Of a stretch of 28,894 nt of DNA, positions 22,714 to 28,894 are shown piece by piece. Made by a program: the position numbers and the translations under genes. Origin of the DNA: Ectothiorhodospiraceae bacterium (GTDB taxonomy: Bacteria > Pseudomonadota > Gammaproteobacteria > HK1); assembly GCA_024234875.1 (NCBI GenBank), contig JACKNM010000030.1, positions 1 through 28,894 of the forward strand, given 5' to 3'. The notes below the pieces were generated by a model, which did not search any database, was not told the DNA's origin, and saw nothing but the letters and a program-made list of their open reading frames with translations. The stretch's first letter is position 1. Each line of letters begins with the position of its first letter.

Positions 22714-24078
22714 ATGAGCGCAGGTGAAGGGAGCACTCGACGCGACCGGGCCTCCGGGTTGAGCCGCGCCGGGCGCAAGAAGGCGGCGCGCAAGACCGCC
22801 GCGAAGAAGAAGCCGGCGACGAAGCGCAAGGTGGTGGCGCGCAAGAAGGCGACCGCAAGTCGGGTCGCGAAGAAGGTGACCACGCGCAAGGCAACGGCGC
22901 GCAAGAAGGCGACGGCCAAGAAGAAGGCCGCCGCGAGGCCGGCGCCGCGCAAGAAGGTCGCCAAGAAGGCGGCGGCGAAGCGGGGTGCGAGGAAGGTCGC
23001 GGCGAGGAAGAAGGTCACGAGGAAGCCGGTGGCGAAGAAGGCGGCGGTGAGAAAGGCAGCCACCAAGAAGCGCGTCGCCAAGAAGTCGGCCGCCAGGAAG
23101 GCGATCGCCAGGAAGCCCATCGCGAAGAAGGCAACGGCGAAGAAGGCAACGGCGAAGAAGGCCGCCGCAAGGAAGGCCGGCGCGAGGAAGCCAGCTGCGA
23201 ACGAGGCTGGTGCGAGCAAGGCGGTCGCCCGGAAGAAGGCGACGACCGCGCCCGCCAAGGCACCGGCGCGGGCCCGAGCCGCCGCCCCCGCGGCCACGCG
23301 CAAGCCAGTGCGCACCATCGTCTCCCGCGCCGCCGAGGCGCGCTGGGAGGTCGGCCTGCGACCCTACTTCGCGTACCGCGATCTCGGGATCGCCACCGCG
23401 ACCCGGGGCAAGGTCCTGACGCAGGTGATCCGGACCGAGCAGCCGTGCACCGGGCCGACCGGCTATCACTCGCACGACCTCGACTTCCAGATGGTGTACC
23501 TGCTCCGTGGATGGAGCCGGAACTTCTTCGAGGACGTCGGCGAGGTGCTGTTCGAGGCCGGCGACGCCTGGTATCAGCCGCCACGAATCCGCCACGAGGT
23601 GGTCGCGTACTCCGACGATTTCGAGGCGCTCGAGATTACCAGCCCGGCGGAGTTCCCGACCACGCCCGAGTCGCGCGACGTGCAGGCGTACTTCGTCGGA
23701 GGCCCGCGGACCGTGGTCTCGCGCGGCGGCGAGGCCGGTTGGGCGACCGGCCTGCGGCCGTACTTCGAGTACCGCGATCTCGGGATCCGGGGTGCCACCG
23801 CCGATGCGGTGCTCGCCCACACCATGCGCGCGGTGAAGCCGTGCGCCGGTCCGGGCGGATACCATTCGCACACCCTCGACTTCCAGATGGTGTACCTGCT
23901 GCGCGGGGCGATTCGGATGTACTTCGAGGACCTCGGTGAGGTGCACCTCGACACTCCGGGCGACGCCTGGTACCAGCCACCGGGAATCGAGCACGAGGTG
24001 ATGTGGTACTCGCCCGACTACGAGGTGCTCGAGATCACCATGCCGGCCGACTTCCCGACCGTTCCGGCGCGGCGCTGA
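22714..24078 (+). CDS. Histone H1-like Lys/Ala-rich tail fused to a double cupin
   Basis: This encodes 454 residues from an ATG with GAGGAGAG at 22702-22709. Residues 1-200 are almost only Lys, Ala, Arg, Thr and Val in degenerate AxKKA repeats, like AlgP, HctB and histone H1 tails that bind DNA; acidic residues are nearly absent. Two cupin domains follow. Cupin A (about 201-318) has His252 and His254 (GYHSHDLDFQ) and His294 (RHEV). Cupin B (about 332-449) has His384, His386 and His427 (EHEV). The two share long blocks such as GLRPYF.YRDLGI, DFQMVYLLRG and GDAWYQPP, so they arose by duplication. Both keep possible metal ligands. The tail suggests nucleoid association; the cupins suggest ligand binding or a small-molecule enzyme. 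No function is known to me for this fusion. There is no frameshift: the reading frame is continuous. Confidence 0.9.
   Translation: MSAGEGSTRRDRASGLSRAGRKKAARKTAAKKKPATKRKVVARKKATASRVAKKVTTRKATARKKATAKKKAAARPAPRKKVAKKAAAKRGARKVAARKKVTRKPVAKKAAVRKAATKKRVAKKSAARKAIARKPIAKKATAKKATAKKAAARKAGARKPAANEAGASKAVARKKATTAPAKAPARARAAAPAATRKPVRTIVSRAAEARWEVGLRPYFAYRDLGIATATRGKVLTQVIRTEQPCTGPTGYHSHDLDFQMVYLLRGWSRNFFEDVGEVLFEAGDAWYQPPRIRHEVVAYSDDFEALEITSPAEFPTTPESRDVQAYFVGGPRTVVSRGGEAGWATGLRPYFEYRDLGIRGATADAVLAHTMRAVKPCAGPGGYHSHTLDFQMVYLLRGAIRMYFEDLGEVHLDTPGDAWYQPPGIEHEVMWYSPDYEVLEITMPADFPTVPARR
23020..23215 (+). repeat. Degenerate in-gene repeats coding the Lys/Ala tail
   Basis: Within the H1-like tail the DNA repeats short blocks such as GCGAAGAAGGC with small changes. 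GGCAACGGCGAAGAA occurs twice in direct succession near 23129-23158. The unit is about 12-15 bases (4-5 codons). Slippage here would change the tail length without shifting the frame. Confidence 0.6.
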
Positions 24079-24096
24079 GCGCGGGCGACCAGGGGG

Positions 24097-24131
24097 CAGG
24101 CTGCCGAAGTACCGAGATCCTCGGCAGCCTG
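24097..24131 (+). terminator. Hairpin between convergent genes
   Basis: CAGGCTGCCGA (24097-24107) and TCGGCAGCCTG (24121-24131) form a perfect 11-bp stem with a 13-base loop, extended by imperfect G/C pairs. It lies 18 bases after the cupin stop and on the far side of the ubiX end, so it can end both transcripts. There is no T-run on either strand. Confidence 0.6.
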
Positions 24132-24216
24132 TGCCCGGCACGGGGCGGGCAGGCTCGGGGAACGCCGCGCCTCCGGGACGGGTCCGCCCGATGCGGGGCC
24201 CGTGCCGGCCCGCGGC

Positions 24217-24855
24217 TCAGATCGGTGTGCGGCCCTTGCGCTCGGCCGGCGTCGTCGCGATGTCCTCGCCCCAGCGTCGGGTGATTCCGGCCTCGATGTC
24301 GAACAGGTCGAGCACCCGTCCGACGGTCTGATCCACGATCGCCTCCACGCTCGCGGGTCTGGCGTAGAAGGCCGGAACCGGTGGCATCACGATCGCGCCC
24401 ATCTCGGTCGCGGCGAGCATGGTGCGCAGGTGACCGGCGTGCAACGGCGTCTCGCGGAGCAGGAGCACGAGGCGCCGCCGCTCCTTGAGCACCACGTCGG
24501 CGGCACGGGTGAGGAGCGAGGAGGTGACCCCGCTGGTGATCTCGGACGCGGTGCGCACCGAGCATGGCGCAATCACCATCCCCATGGTGCGGAAGGATCC
24601 CGAGGAGATTGCCGCGCCGACGTCGGCGACCGGATAGCTGTGGTCGGCCAGCGCCTTCACCTCCGCCGGTCGACGGTCCGTCTCGTAGCCGATGGTCATC
24701 TCCGCGGCGCGCGACATCACCAGATGGGTCTCGACCGGTAGATCCCGCAGCACCTCGAGGAGGCGGATGCCGTAGACCACGCCTGACGCACCGCTGATGC
24801 CGACGATCAGACGCGCCGGTCGCGGCGTCGGCGGCTCGGTCGTGGTGGCGGGCAT
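24217..24855 (-). CDS. ubiX: Flavin prenyltransferase UbiX
   Basis: This encodes 212 residues, close to the family's usual 190-210. The FMN-binding opening is RLIVGISGASGVVYGIRLLEVL (about 15-36). SSGSFRTMGMVIAPCSVRTASEITSG (about 85-110) is the conserved core with the APCS and T/S residues that hold FMN. LVLLLRETPLHAGHLRTM and MPPVPAFYARPASVEAIVDQTVGRVLD complete the signature. It joins dimethylallyl phosphate to FMN to make prenylated FMN, the cofactor of UbiD-type decarboxylases used in ubiquinone synthesis and aromatic acid breakdown. No ubiD is next to it. The N-terminal 14 residues (Thr/Pro-rich) are an extension. The start has GGAGG ten bases upstream. Confidence 0.95.
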   Translation of the reverse strand: MPATTTEPPTPRPARLIVGISGASGVVYGIRLLEVLRDLPVETHLVMSRAAEMTIGYETDRRPAEVKALADHSYPVADVGAAISSGSFRTMGMVIAPCSVRTASEITSGVTSSLLTRAADVVLKERRRLVLLLRETPLHAGHLRTMLAATEMGAIVMPPVPAFYARPASVEAIVDQTVGRVLDLFDIEAGITRRWGEDIATTPAERKGRTPI

Positions 24856-24920
24856 GCCTCGAATCCTCCGGGGGTAGAGCGGACCGTCGTCGATGCGCGC
24901 TTCGCGCTAACGGCGGCCGG

Positions 24921-24926
24921 AAGATA
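24921..24926 (-). promoter_or_regulatory. -10 candidate for ubiX
   Basis: The minus strand reads GGTATCTT followed by CCGGCCGCC. TATCTT resembles a -10 and lies about 66 bases before the ubiX start. No clear -35 is seen. Confidence 0.3.
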
Positions 24927-25021
24927 CCACGACCTCGACGCCGCCCCTCCAGCCCGCGGCGCCGGCGGCCGATAGCCGACTGGCGTGTGGCGCCGGCGTC
25001 GCGTCCGGGGTGGGGGTCGAG

Positions 25022-25246
25022 ATGGTGCTGAACTTGCAGGGGTTGCTGGCCGCGGTCATCGGTGTCATGACCTGCGTCGCCGCCGTGCTCGACTGGAACT
25101 GGTTCATGGAGAACTACCGGGCGCGGTTCTTCGTCCGCGTCCTCGGGCGTCGTGGGGCGCGCGTCCTGTACTTCTGCCTCGGCGTCACCATCCTCGCGCT
25201 GGTGCCCTGGATCTGCGAGTTCCGACCGCTGCCGACCGTGCCCTGA
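25022..25246 (+). CDS. Small membrane protein, immunity protein 17 (Imm17)-like
   Basis: This encodes 74 residues from the ATG at 25022, with GGGGGT upstream. A GTG at 25010 is an alternative giving 78. It has two membrane helices (about 5-23 and 50-68) joined by the loop LDWNWFMENYRARFFVRVLGRRGARVLYFCLG. The DWNWFMxNYRARFF pattern followed by GRxGAR matches my memory of the Imm17 family, which was named from polymorphic-toxin loci where such proteins protect against toxins. No toxin or Rhs/CdiA-like gene is beside it; neighbours are ubiX (divergent) and a TatD hydrolase (convergent). It may be an orphan immunity gene, or show that the family has another housekeeping role. Confidence 0.7.
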   Translation: MVLNLQGLLAAVIGVMTCVAAVLDWNWFMENYRARFFVRVLGRRGARVLYFCLGVTILALVPWICEFRPLPTVP

Positions 25247-25277
25247 GAGCGTGCCTCGTCGGTGCGGCGGTCGGTGC

Positions 25278-26075
25278 TCAGCCCGCCGCCGACAGCGCCA
25301 CCCAGTTCGCCCACACTCGATCGCGCGCCTGCTCGATGCTCCACCCTCGTAGCTCGGCCAGATAGTCGACGGTGCCGACGACGCGAGCGGGCTCGCTGCG
25401 CTGACCTGGCTCGGGCGCGAGGTAGGGGGCGTCGGTCTCGGTGAGAATCCGCTCCGGTGGCAGCTCGCGGAGCATCTTGGTGAACGACTCGCTGCGTCGC
25501 GCGTTGGCCGGGATCGAGAACCACCAGCCGTCCTCGTCGGCCCACCGCAGGGCGTTGCGCACCTTGCCGCCGTAGCAGTGGAAGTCCACCCGCCGGGCGC
25601 CGAGGTGGCGCAGGATCTCGGCCGCTCGCACCTCGCGCTTGCGGGTGTGGATGATCACTGGCAGGCGGTGGCGGATGCCGATGTCGACCAGCGCCTCGAA
25701 CACGCGCTCCTGCTCGCCGAAGGTCTCCTCACCGACCCAGTGACCGTCGAGCCCGCATTCACCGACCGCGGCCAGCCGTCCGGCGGCGGCCATGGTATCG
25801 ATGAACTCGATCTCGGCATCGACGTCGAAGCGCTCCACCTCGAGCGTGAAGTCCGCGGGCAGCAGGTTGCAGACGGCGTCGATGGGATAGATCCCGAGGG
25901 CCGGGCGCACCAGCGGCTCGCGCTCGGCCATGGCCAGGATCTGGCGGTTCGAGCGCGGCTCGAGACCGTTGACCACGATGGCACCGAGTCCGGCCCGGCG
26001 CGCCCGCTCGATGGTCGCCTCGACCTCACCCGCGAAGCGCGCATGCGTGAGATGGGTGTGGACGTCGACGTACAT
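25278..26075 (-). CDS. TatD family metal-dependent hydrolase
   Basis: This encodes 265 residues, the normal length for TatD. The metal ligands of the amidohydrolase-type barrel are visible: HTHL near the N-terminus (His7, His9), GECGLD with Glu at about 107, IIHTRK, the DFHCYGG strand, and ETDAPYLAP with the late Asp near 214. TatD proteins are Mg-dependent 3'-5' DNases or related deoxyribonucleases of the cytoplasm. VDVHTHLTHARF is a little unlike E. coli TatD, so the exact activity is uncertain. The ATG lacks a good ribosome site, and a TACAGT sequence at 26083-26088 on the minus strand lies so close that a leaderless mRNA is conceivable. yajQ ends 33 bases upstream, so read-through from it is also likely. 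Confidence 0.9.
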   Translation of the reverse strand: MYVDVHTHLTHARFAGEVEATIERARRAGLGAIVVNGLEPRSNRQILAMAEREPLVRPALGIYPIDAVCNLLPADFTLEVERFDVDAEIEFIDTMAAAGRLAAVGECGLDGHWVGEETFGEQERVFEALVDIGIRHRLPVIIHTRKREVRAAEILRHLGARRVDFHCYGGKVRNALRWADEDGWWFSIPANARRSESFTKMLRELPPERILTETDAPYLAPEPGQRSEPARVVGTVDYLAELRGWSIEQARDRVWANWVALSAAG

Positions 26076-26108
26076 CGAGCGACTGTACCTGGGCCGCGGA
26101 GGCCGGGA

Positions 26109-26591
26109 TCAGTCCCGGAAGTTGGTGTACTGCAGCGGCATCTCGTGCGACTCGCCGCGAAGTAGCGTGATCACCTGCTGCAAGTCGTCGCGCTTCTTGC
26201 CGGTCACCCGCACCCGGTCGCCCTGGATGGCGGCCTGCACCTTCAGCTTGCTGGCCTTCACCTGCTTGACGATCTCGCGGCAGAGGTCGCTGTCGAGCCC
26301 CTGACGGATGGTCACCTTCTGGCGCGCGGTCTTGCCGACCAGCTCGGGCTCGTCGACCTTCAGGCAGGCGATGTCGACACCGCGACGCGCGAGCTTGGTC
26401 TGCAGGATGTCGAGCATCTGCTCGAGCTGGAAGTCCGACTGCGAGGTCATGTTGACGACCGCGTCGTCCCGGGCGTAGCTCGAGTCCGTGCCCTTGAAGT
26501 CGAAGCGTGTGCCGACCTCGCGGTTGGCCTGGTCGACGGCGTTTGCGACCTCGTGCATGTCGACCTCCGAGACCACGTCGAACGATGGCAT
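26109..26591 (-). CDS. yajQ: YajQ family cyclic di-GMP-binding protein
   Basis: This encodes 160 residues, the typical length. The start at 26591 gives the canonical N-terminus MPSFDVVSEVDMHEVANAVDQ and has AGGGG just upstream; the frame extending to 26825 runs through the divergent gene's promoter and is not real. REVGTRFDFKGTDSS, KARQKV-like KTARQKVTIRQGLDS, VKASKLKVQAAIQGDRVRVTGKKRDDLQ and the ending LPLQYTNFRD-like MPLQYTNFRD are family signatures. YajQ proteins bind nucleic acid and, in Xanthomonas and Pseudomonas, cyclic di-GMP, acting with a LysR-type regulator. It is probably transcribed with tatD. A TATCTT -10 candidate (26620-26625, minus strand) lies 29 bases upstream of the start. 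Confidence 0.95.
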   Translation of the reverse strand: MPSFDVVSEVDMHEVANAVDQANREVGTRFDFKGTDSSYARDDAVVNMTSQSDFQLEQMLDILQTKLARRGVDIACLKVDEPELVGKTARQKVTIRQGLDSDLCREIVKQVKASKLKVQAAIQGDRVRVTGKKRDDLQQVITLLRGESHEMPLQYTNFRD

Positions 26592-26619
26592 GGCATTCCC
26601 CTGGCTTGACCGGCCGACC

Positions 26620-26625
26620 AAGATA
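26620..26625 (-). promoter_or_regulatory. -10 candidate for yajQ
   Basis: The minus strand reads GGTATCTT then GGTCGGCCGG. It is similar to the ubiX candidate and lies 29 bases before the yajQ start. No -35 is visible. Confidence 0.3.
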
Positions 26626-26675
26626 CCGGTTGCGCGTGGCCGACGGTAGCGAGCGGCCGCCCCGGCGCGCGCGTG

Positions 26676-26684
26676 TGCTAGAGT
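26676..26684 (+). promoter_or_regulatory. Extended -10 candidate for the split decarboxylase
   Basis: TGCTAGAGT followed by CCGCGGCCG ends 35 bases before the ATG at 26720. It matches the TGCTANNNT boxes at 752 and 14671. There is no good -35. Confidence 0.35.
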
Positions 26685-26719
26685 CCGCGGCCGTCGGTTG
26701 GCATCACGAGGGGAGCACG

Positions 26720-27247
26720 ATGGCGGCGCAACCGGCCAGGGATGCCTGGCGGGACGATCTCCACGGCACGCTGCGGTCACTGGACATTCGGCAGGTGGTC
26801 TACGTGCCGGACGCCGGTCACGCACGGCTGATCGACCGCTGCCTGGCGGATCCGGAGCTCTCCACCGGCGCGCTGACCAACGAGTTCGAGGGTGTCGGCA
26901 TGTGCGTCGGCGCCTGGCTCGGCGGCCAGCGCGCGGTGATGCTGATGCAGTCGAGTGGCGTGGGCAACGTCGTCAACGCCCTCGGGCTCGCGCAGTCCTG
27001 CGGCTGTCCCTTCTTCACCGTCGTCACCATGCGTGGCGAGTGGGGCGAGTTCAATCCGTGGCAGATTCCCCCCGGGCAGTCGGCGCCGAGGGTGCTCGAG
27101 GCGGCGGGAGTGGTGGTCCACCGGGTGACCGATCCGGCACTGGTGTGCGACACGGTGGCGGCCGCGGGCCGACTCGCCTTCCAGTCCTACATCCCGGTCG
27201 CGGTGCTCATCTCGCAGCAGGTGACCGGGGCGAAGGTGTTCAAGTGA
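26720..27247 (+). CDS. ThDP-dependent decarboxylase, N-terminal (alpha) subunit, sulfopyruvate/phosphonopyruvate decarboxylase type
   Basis: This encodes 175 residues from an ATG with GAGGGGAG at 26709-26716. It holds only a Pyr (N-terminal) ThDP domain. VVYVPDAGHARLIDRCL, the Glu in TNEFEGVGMCVGAWLGGQRAV (the activating Glu in this family) and LMQSSGVGNVVNALG are typical of ComD. VVTMRGEWGEFNPWQIPPGQS is a family signature. The protein must pair with a PP-domain subunit, and the next gene, 19 bases on, is exactly that. The complete enzyme would decarboxylate 3-sulfopyruvate to sulfoacetaldehyde, or phosphonopyruvate to phosphonoacetaldehyde. Many homologues of this kind have untested substrates. 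The neighbours do not decide the matter. Confidence 0.85.
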   Translation: MAAQPARDAWRDDLHGTLRSLDIRQVVYVPDAGHARLIDRCLADPELSTGALTNEFEGVGMCVGAWLGGQRAVMLMQSSGVGNVVNALGLAQSCGCPFFTVVTMRGEWGEFNPWQIPPGQSAPRVLEAAGVVVHRVTDPALVCDTVAAAGRLAFQSYIPVAVLISQQVTGAKVFK

Positions 27248-27266
27248 GGACGGGGGAGACGAGCCG

Positions 27267-27869
27267 GTGAGCATTCAGACCAACGCGCGCCTGGCCCGAC
27301 GTCCCGCGGTGCAGGGCCTGCTCCGCGATCGCGGCGACCTGTTGGTGGTGGCCGGGCTCGGCTCGGCCATTTGGGACGTGGAGTCCGCGGGCGAGAACCC
27401 GTTGAACTTCTACCTCCTCGGCGCGATGGGGAGCGTGGTTCCGACCGCGCTCGGGCTCGCGCTGGCGCAGCCCTCGCGTCGGGTGCTGGCGCTCGGCGGT
27501 GACGCCGAGGTGATGATGATGGTCGGCGCGTTGGCGACGGTCGGGCTGCGACGCCCGCCGAACCTCGCGGTGGTGGTGCTCGACAACGAGCGCTTCGGCG
27601 AGACCGGCAAGCAGGCGTCGCACACCGGCTCCGGCATCGACATCGCCGGCATCGCCGAGAGCTGCGGCCTGCCCACCGTGCGTCGAGTGCTCGACCAGGC
27701 CGGGCTCGACGAGCTGCGCGGTCTGATCCATCGCGGTCCGGGGCCGGTCTTCGCGAGCGTGAAGATCGCCGCCGAGATGCCTCCGGTGGTGATGCCCATC
27801 CGCAACGGGGCAATCGGAATGGCGCGCTTCCGCGAGGCGTTGCTCGGGCACGAAGCGCTGAAGGTCTAG
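27267..27869 (+). CDS. ThDP-dependent decarboxylase, C-terminal (beta) subunit, sulfopyruvate/phosphonopyruvate decarboxylase type
   Basis: This encodes 200 residues from a GTG with GGGGGAG at 27252-27258. It holds the PP domain: NFYLLGAMGSVVPTALGLALAQPSRRVLALGGDAE, then NLAVVVLDNERFGETG. The Mg/ThDP motif is usually GDG-x(24-30)-N(N). Here it reads GDAEVMMMVGAL, with Ala for the second Gly, while the Asp and the later Asn (DNERFGETG) are kept. It pairs with the upstream Pyr subunit, so the two make one enzyme. The gene is 19 bases after the alpha subunit and surely co-transcribed. The HTGSGIDIAGIAESCGLP stretch is conserved in ComE-like proteins. Whether the Ala changes metal or cofactor binding cannot be told. 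Confidence 0.85.
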   Translation: MSIQTNARLARRPAVQGLLRDRGDLLVVAGLGSAIWDVESAGENPLNFYLLGAMGSVVPTALGLALAQPSRRVLALGGDAEVMMMVGALATVGLRRPPNLAVVVLDNERFGETGKQASHTGSGIDIAGIAESCGLPTVRRVLDQAGLDELRGLIHRGPGPVFASVKIAAEMPPVVMPIRNGAIGMARFREALLGHEALKV

Positions 27870-27882
27870 GGCAGCAACCGGG

Positions 27883-27905
27883 CGCCGGGCAGGCTCCCCG
27901 GCGCT
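27883..27905 (+). terminator. Hairpin after the split decarboxylase
   Basis: GCGCCGGG (27883-27890) pairs with CCCGGCGC (27898-27905) around seven bases. It starts 14 bases after the decarboxylase stop codon and lies at a convergent junction with the cupin gene, so it may end transcription in both directions. No T-run is present. Confidence 0.5.
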
Positions 27906-27945
27906 CGCGGCGGGTCGGCGGTCCCGATCGTCGCCGGGGGGCGCG

Positions 27946-28296
27946 TCACTTCACGATGACGTAGACCTTGCGCAGGGTCTCGGTGACGTCCCATCGTCCG
28001 GACCAGCCCTTGGGGAGCGTCAGCACGCTCCCGGCGCCGATCACGCGCGTACTGCCGTCGGCGTCGGTGATGGTCGCCCGCCCGGACAGGATCGTCGCCA
28101 CCTCGGTATCCGCGCGGTCGACGATCGGCCAGCCGCCCGGTGTGCACTCCCAGACCCCGACCTTGGTCTCGCCGTCGTCGTGCAGGCTGCGCGCCGAGAC
28201 CTGTGGGTCGCCACGGTCCGCGCCGGCGCGTCGGCCGGCCGGGGTGAGCGCCATGTCGGTGGCGCCGACGACGGATGGGATTGCGATCGTGCTCAT
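27946..28296 (-). CDS. Small cupin protein (DUF861 / cupin_3 type)
   Basis: This encodes 116 residues; the start is the ATG at 28296 (MSTIAIPSVV). A frame to 28338 adds 14 residues with no signature. The core GVWECTPGGWPIVDRADTEVATILSGRATITDADG and AGSVLTLPKGWSGRWDVTETLRKVYV is the cupin_3 (DUF861) pattern, as in the ureidoglycine aminohydrolase group. The usual His metal ligands are mostly absent. Many such single-domain proteins have no tested function. Its substrate is unknown. A TACCTT sequence at 28337-28342 on the minus strand may be its -10. It is convergent with the split decarboxylase. Confidence 0.82.
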   Translation of the reverse strand: MSTIAIPSVVGATDMALTPAGRRAGADRGDPQVSARSLHDDGETKVGVWECTPGGWPIVDRADTEVATILSGRATITDADGSTRVIGAGSVLTLPKGWSGRWDVTETLRKVYVIVK

Positions 28297-28408
28297 TGAC
28301 GTCGTCTGCCTCACTGCGTGGTTGCGATGGCCGCGCAAGGTACCGCGCGGTCCGTCCGAGCACCAGCTTCGAGCCGGCGCGATGGCTCGGCGGCCGGCGC
28401 CACGTCGC

Positions 28409-28750
28409 TCACCCCCGGAACGCGAAGTACACCGCGCCGAGCAGACACAGCCCGGCCCAGAGGTAGTCGAGCTTGACCGGCTGACCCATGTAGAGCACCG
28501 CGAACGGCACGAACACCGTGAGCGTGATGACCTCCTGGATCACCTTGAGCTGCGGCAGGGTGAGCGCGGTGTAGCCGATGCGGTTGGCCGGCACCTGGAG
28601 CAGGTACTCGAACAGTGCTATGCCCCAGCTCACGAGCGCCGCGACGTACCACGGCTTCGCGCTCAGGTCGCGCAGATGCGCGTACCAGGCGAAGGTCATG
28701 AACACGTTGGAGCAGACCAGCAGTGCGATCGCGGTGACGACGGGTGACAT
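28409..28750 (-). CDS. DUF486 family small membrane protein
   Basis: This encodes 113 residues from the ATG at 28750 (MSPVVTAIALLVCSNVFMTFAWYAHL); 13 residues upstream in frame (Pro/Gly-rich) look untranslated. There are four membrane helices. WYAHLRDLSAKPWYVAALVSWGIALFEYLLQVPANRIGY and QLKVIQEVITLTVFVPFAVLYMGQPVKLDYLWAGLCLLGAVYFAF are hallmarks of DUF486. The family resembles half a DMT (drug/metabolite) transporter and probably dimerises in the inner membrane. Its function is not known. It is on the same strand as the cupin, 112 bases upstream of it. Bases 28751-28894 show no further gene. Confidence 0.9.
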   Translation of the reverse strand: MSPVVTAIALLVCSNVFMTFAWYAHLRDLSAKPWYVAALVSWGIALFEYLLQVPANRIGYTALTLPQLKVIQEVITLTVFVPFAVLYMGQPVKLDYLWAGLCLLGAVYFAFRG

Positions 28751-28894
28751 CGAGAACGAACCCAAGGCACCACCGCGCGGTGGCGGCACGATGATCGGGG
28801 CGCCTGCGGGTCACGTCCAGTGGGGCGGCGGAGCCAGTCCCCGCCCACCCGAGCTGGGGAAGCTCGGCGCGACTCCATCGTGGAGTTGCGCAGA

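Noticed and set aside
22730..23330. Lysine-rich tail as low-complexity antisense artefact or frameshift product
   Set aside because: It is in one frame with the cupins, has a good ribosome site, and its Lys/Ala composition is that of known H1-like tails; the opposite frames are hydrophobic shadows.
25022..25246. A toxin-immunity pair
   Set aside because: No toxin gene, Rhs repeat or secretion signal is present next to the Imm17-like gene.
18781..27869. A sulfoquinovose or DHPS catabolic operon
   Set aside because: Only a reductase-like gene and a split decarboxylase fit; they are 7 kb apart, on opposite strands, and none of the other pathway genes is seen.

Overview
The window is very GC-rich (well above 65% by eye), is densely packed with coding sequence, and starts many genes behind AGGAGG-type ribosome binding sites. 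It encodes UbiX, YajQ, a hybrid sensor kinase, a Pot-type ABC transporter, the DgoK/DgoA galactonate enzymes and an AlgP-like lysine/alanine tail. This fits a high-GC, probably uncultured Pseudomonadota chromosome. The exact class cannot be fixed from the sequence alone. I see no rRNA, tRNA, CRISPR array, transposase or phage gene.

Layout. 1-495: the C-terminal end of an EmrB/QacA-type MFS efflux protein. 496-790: an intergenic patch of tandem 24-base repeats and two copies of a perfect palindrome. 791-1386: two overlapping small membrane proteins. 1417-5259: an E1-beta-like ThDP subunit, a full-length acetolactate-synthase-like ThDP enzyme and an aldo/keto reductase. 5296-6864 (minus): dgoK-dgoA, kinase and aldolase for 2-keto-3-deoxygalactonate. 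7020-7721: a two-domain ferredoxin-fold protein. 7747-10632 (minus): a MASE1-CHASE hybrid histidine kinase. 10884-11654 (minus): an SDR, divergent from a CBS-CBS-BON protein (11860-12540). 12874-14572: a zinc alcohol dehydrogenase and a 2H phosphoesterase-like protein. 14787-18708: a complete polyamine-type ABC transporter (binding protein, ATPase, two permeases). 18781-19695 (minus): a sulfolactaldehyde-reductase-like dehydrogenase, divergent from a 3-hydroxyacyl-CoA/carnitine-dehydrogenase-like gene (19834-20817). 20836-22401 (minus): a DegP-like protease. 22714-24078: a histone-H1-like tail fused to two cupin domains. 24217-24855 (minus): ubiX. 25022-25246: an orphan Imm17-like membrane protein. 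25278-26591 (minus): a TatD hydrolase and yajQ. 26720-27869: a split ThDP decarboxylase of the sulfopyruvate/phosphonopyruvate type. 27946-28750 (minus): a small cupin and a DUF486 membrane protein.

Functionally this is a catabolic and transport region: sugar-acid breakdown, polyamine-like uptake, several dehydrogenases and three separate ThDP loci. The sulfolactaldehyde-reductase-like gene and the split sulfopyruvate-decarboxylase-like pair both point weakly to C3-sulfonate chemistry, but they lie 7 kb apart with unrelated genes between. The most unusual single gene is the H1-like tail fused to a bicupin. Non-coding signals worth noting are two REP-like palindromes at 4197 and 18742, convergent-gene hairpins, and a recurring TGCTANNNT box upstream of several genes.
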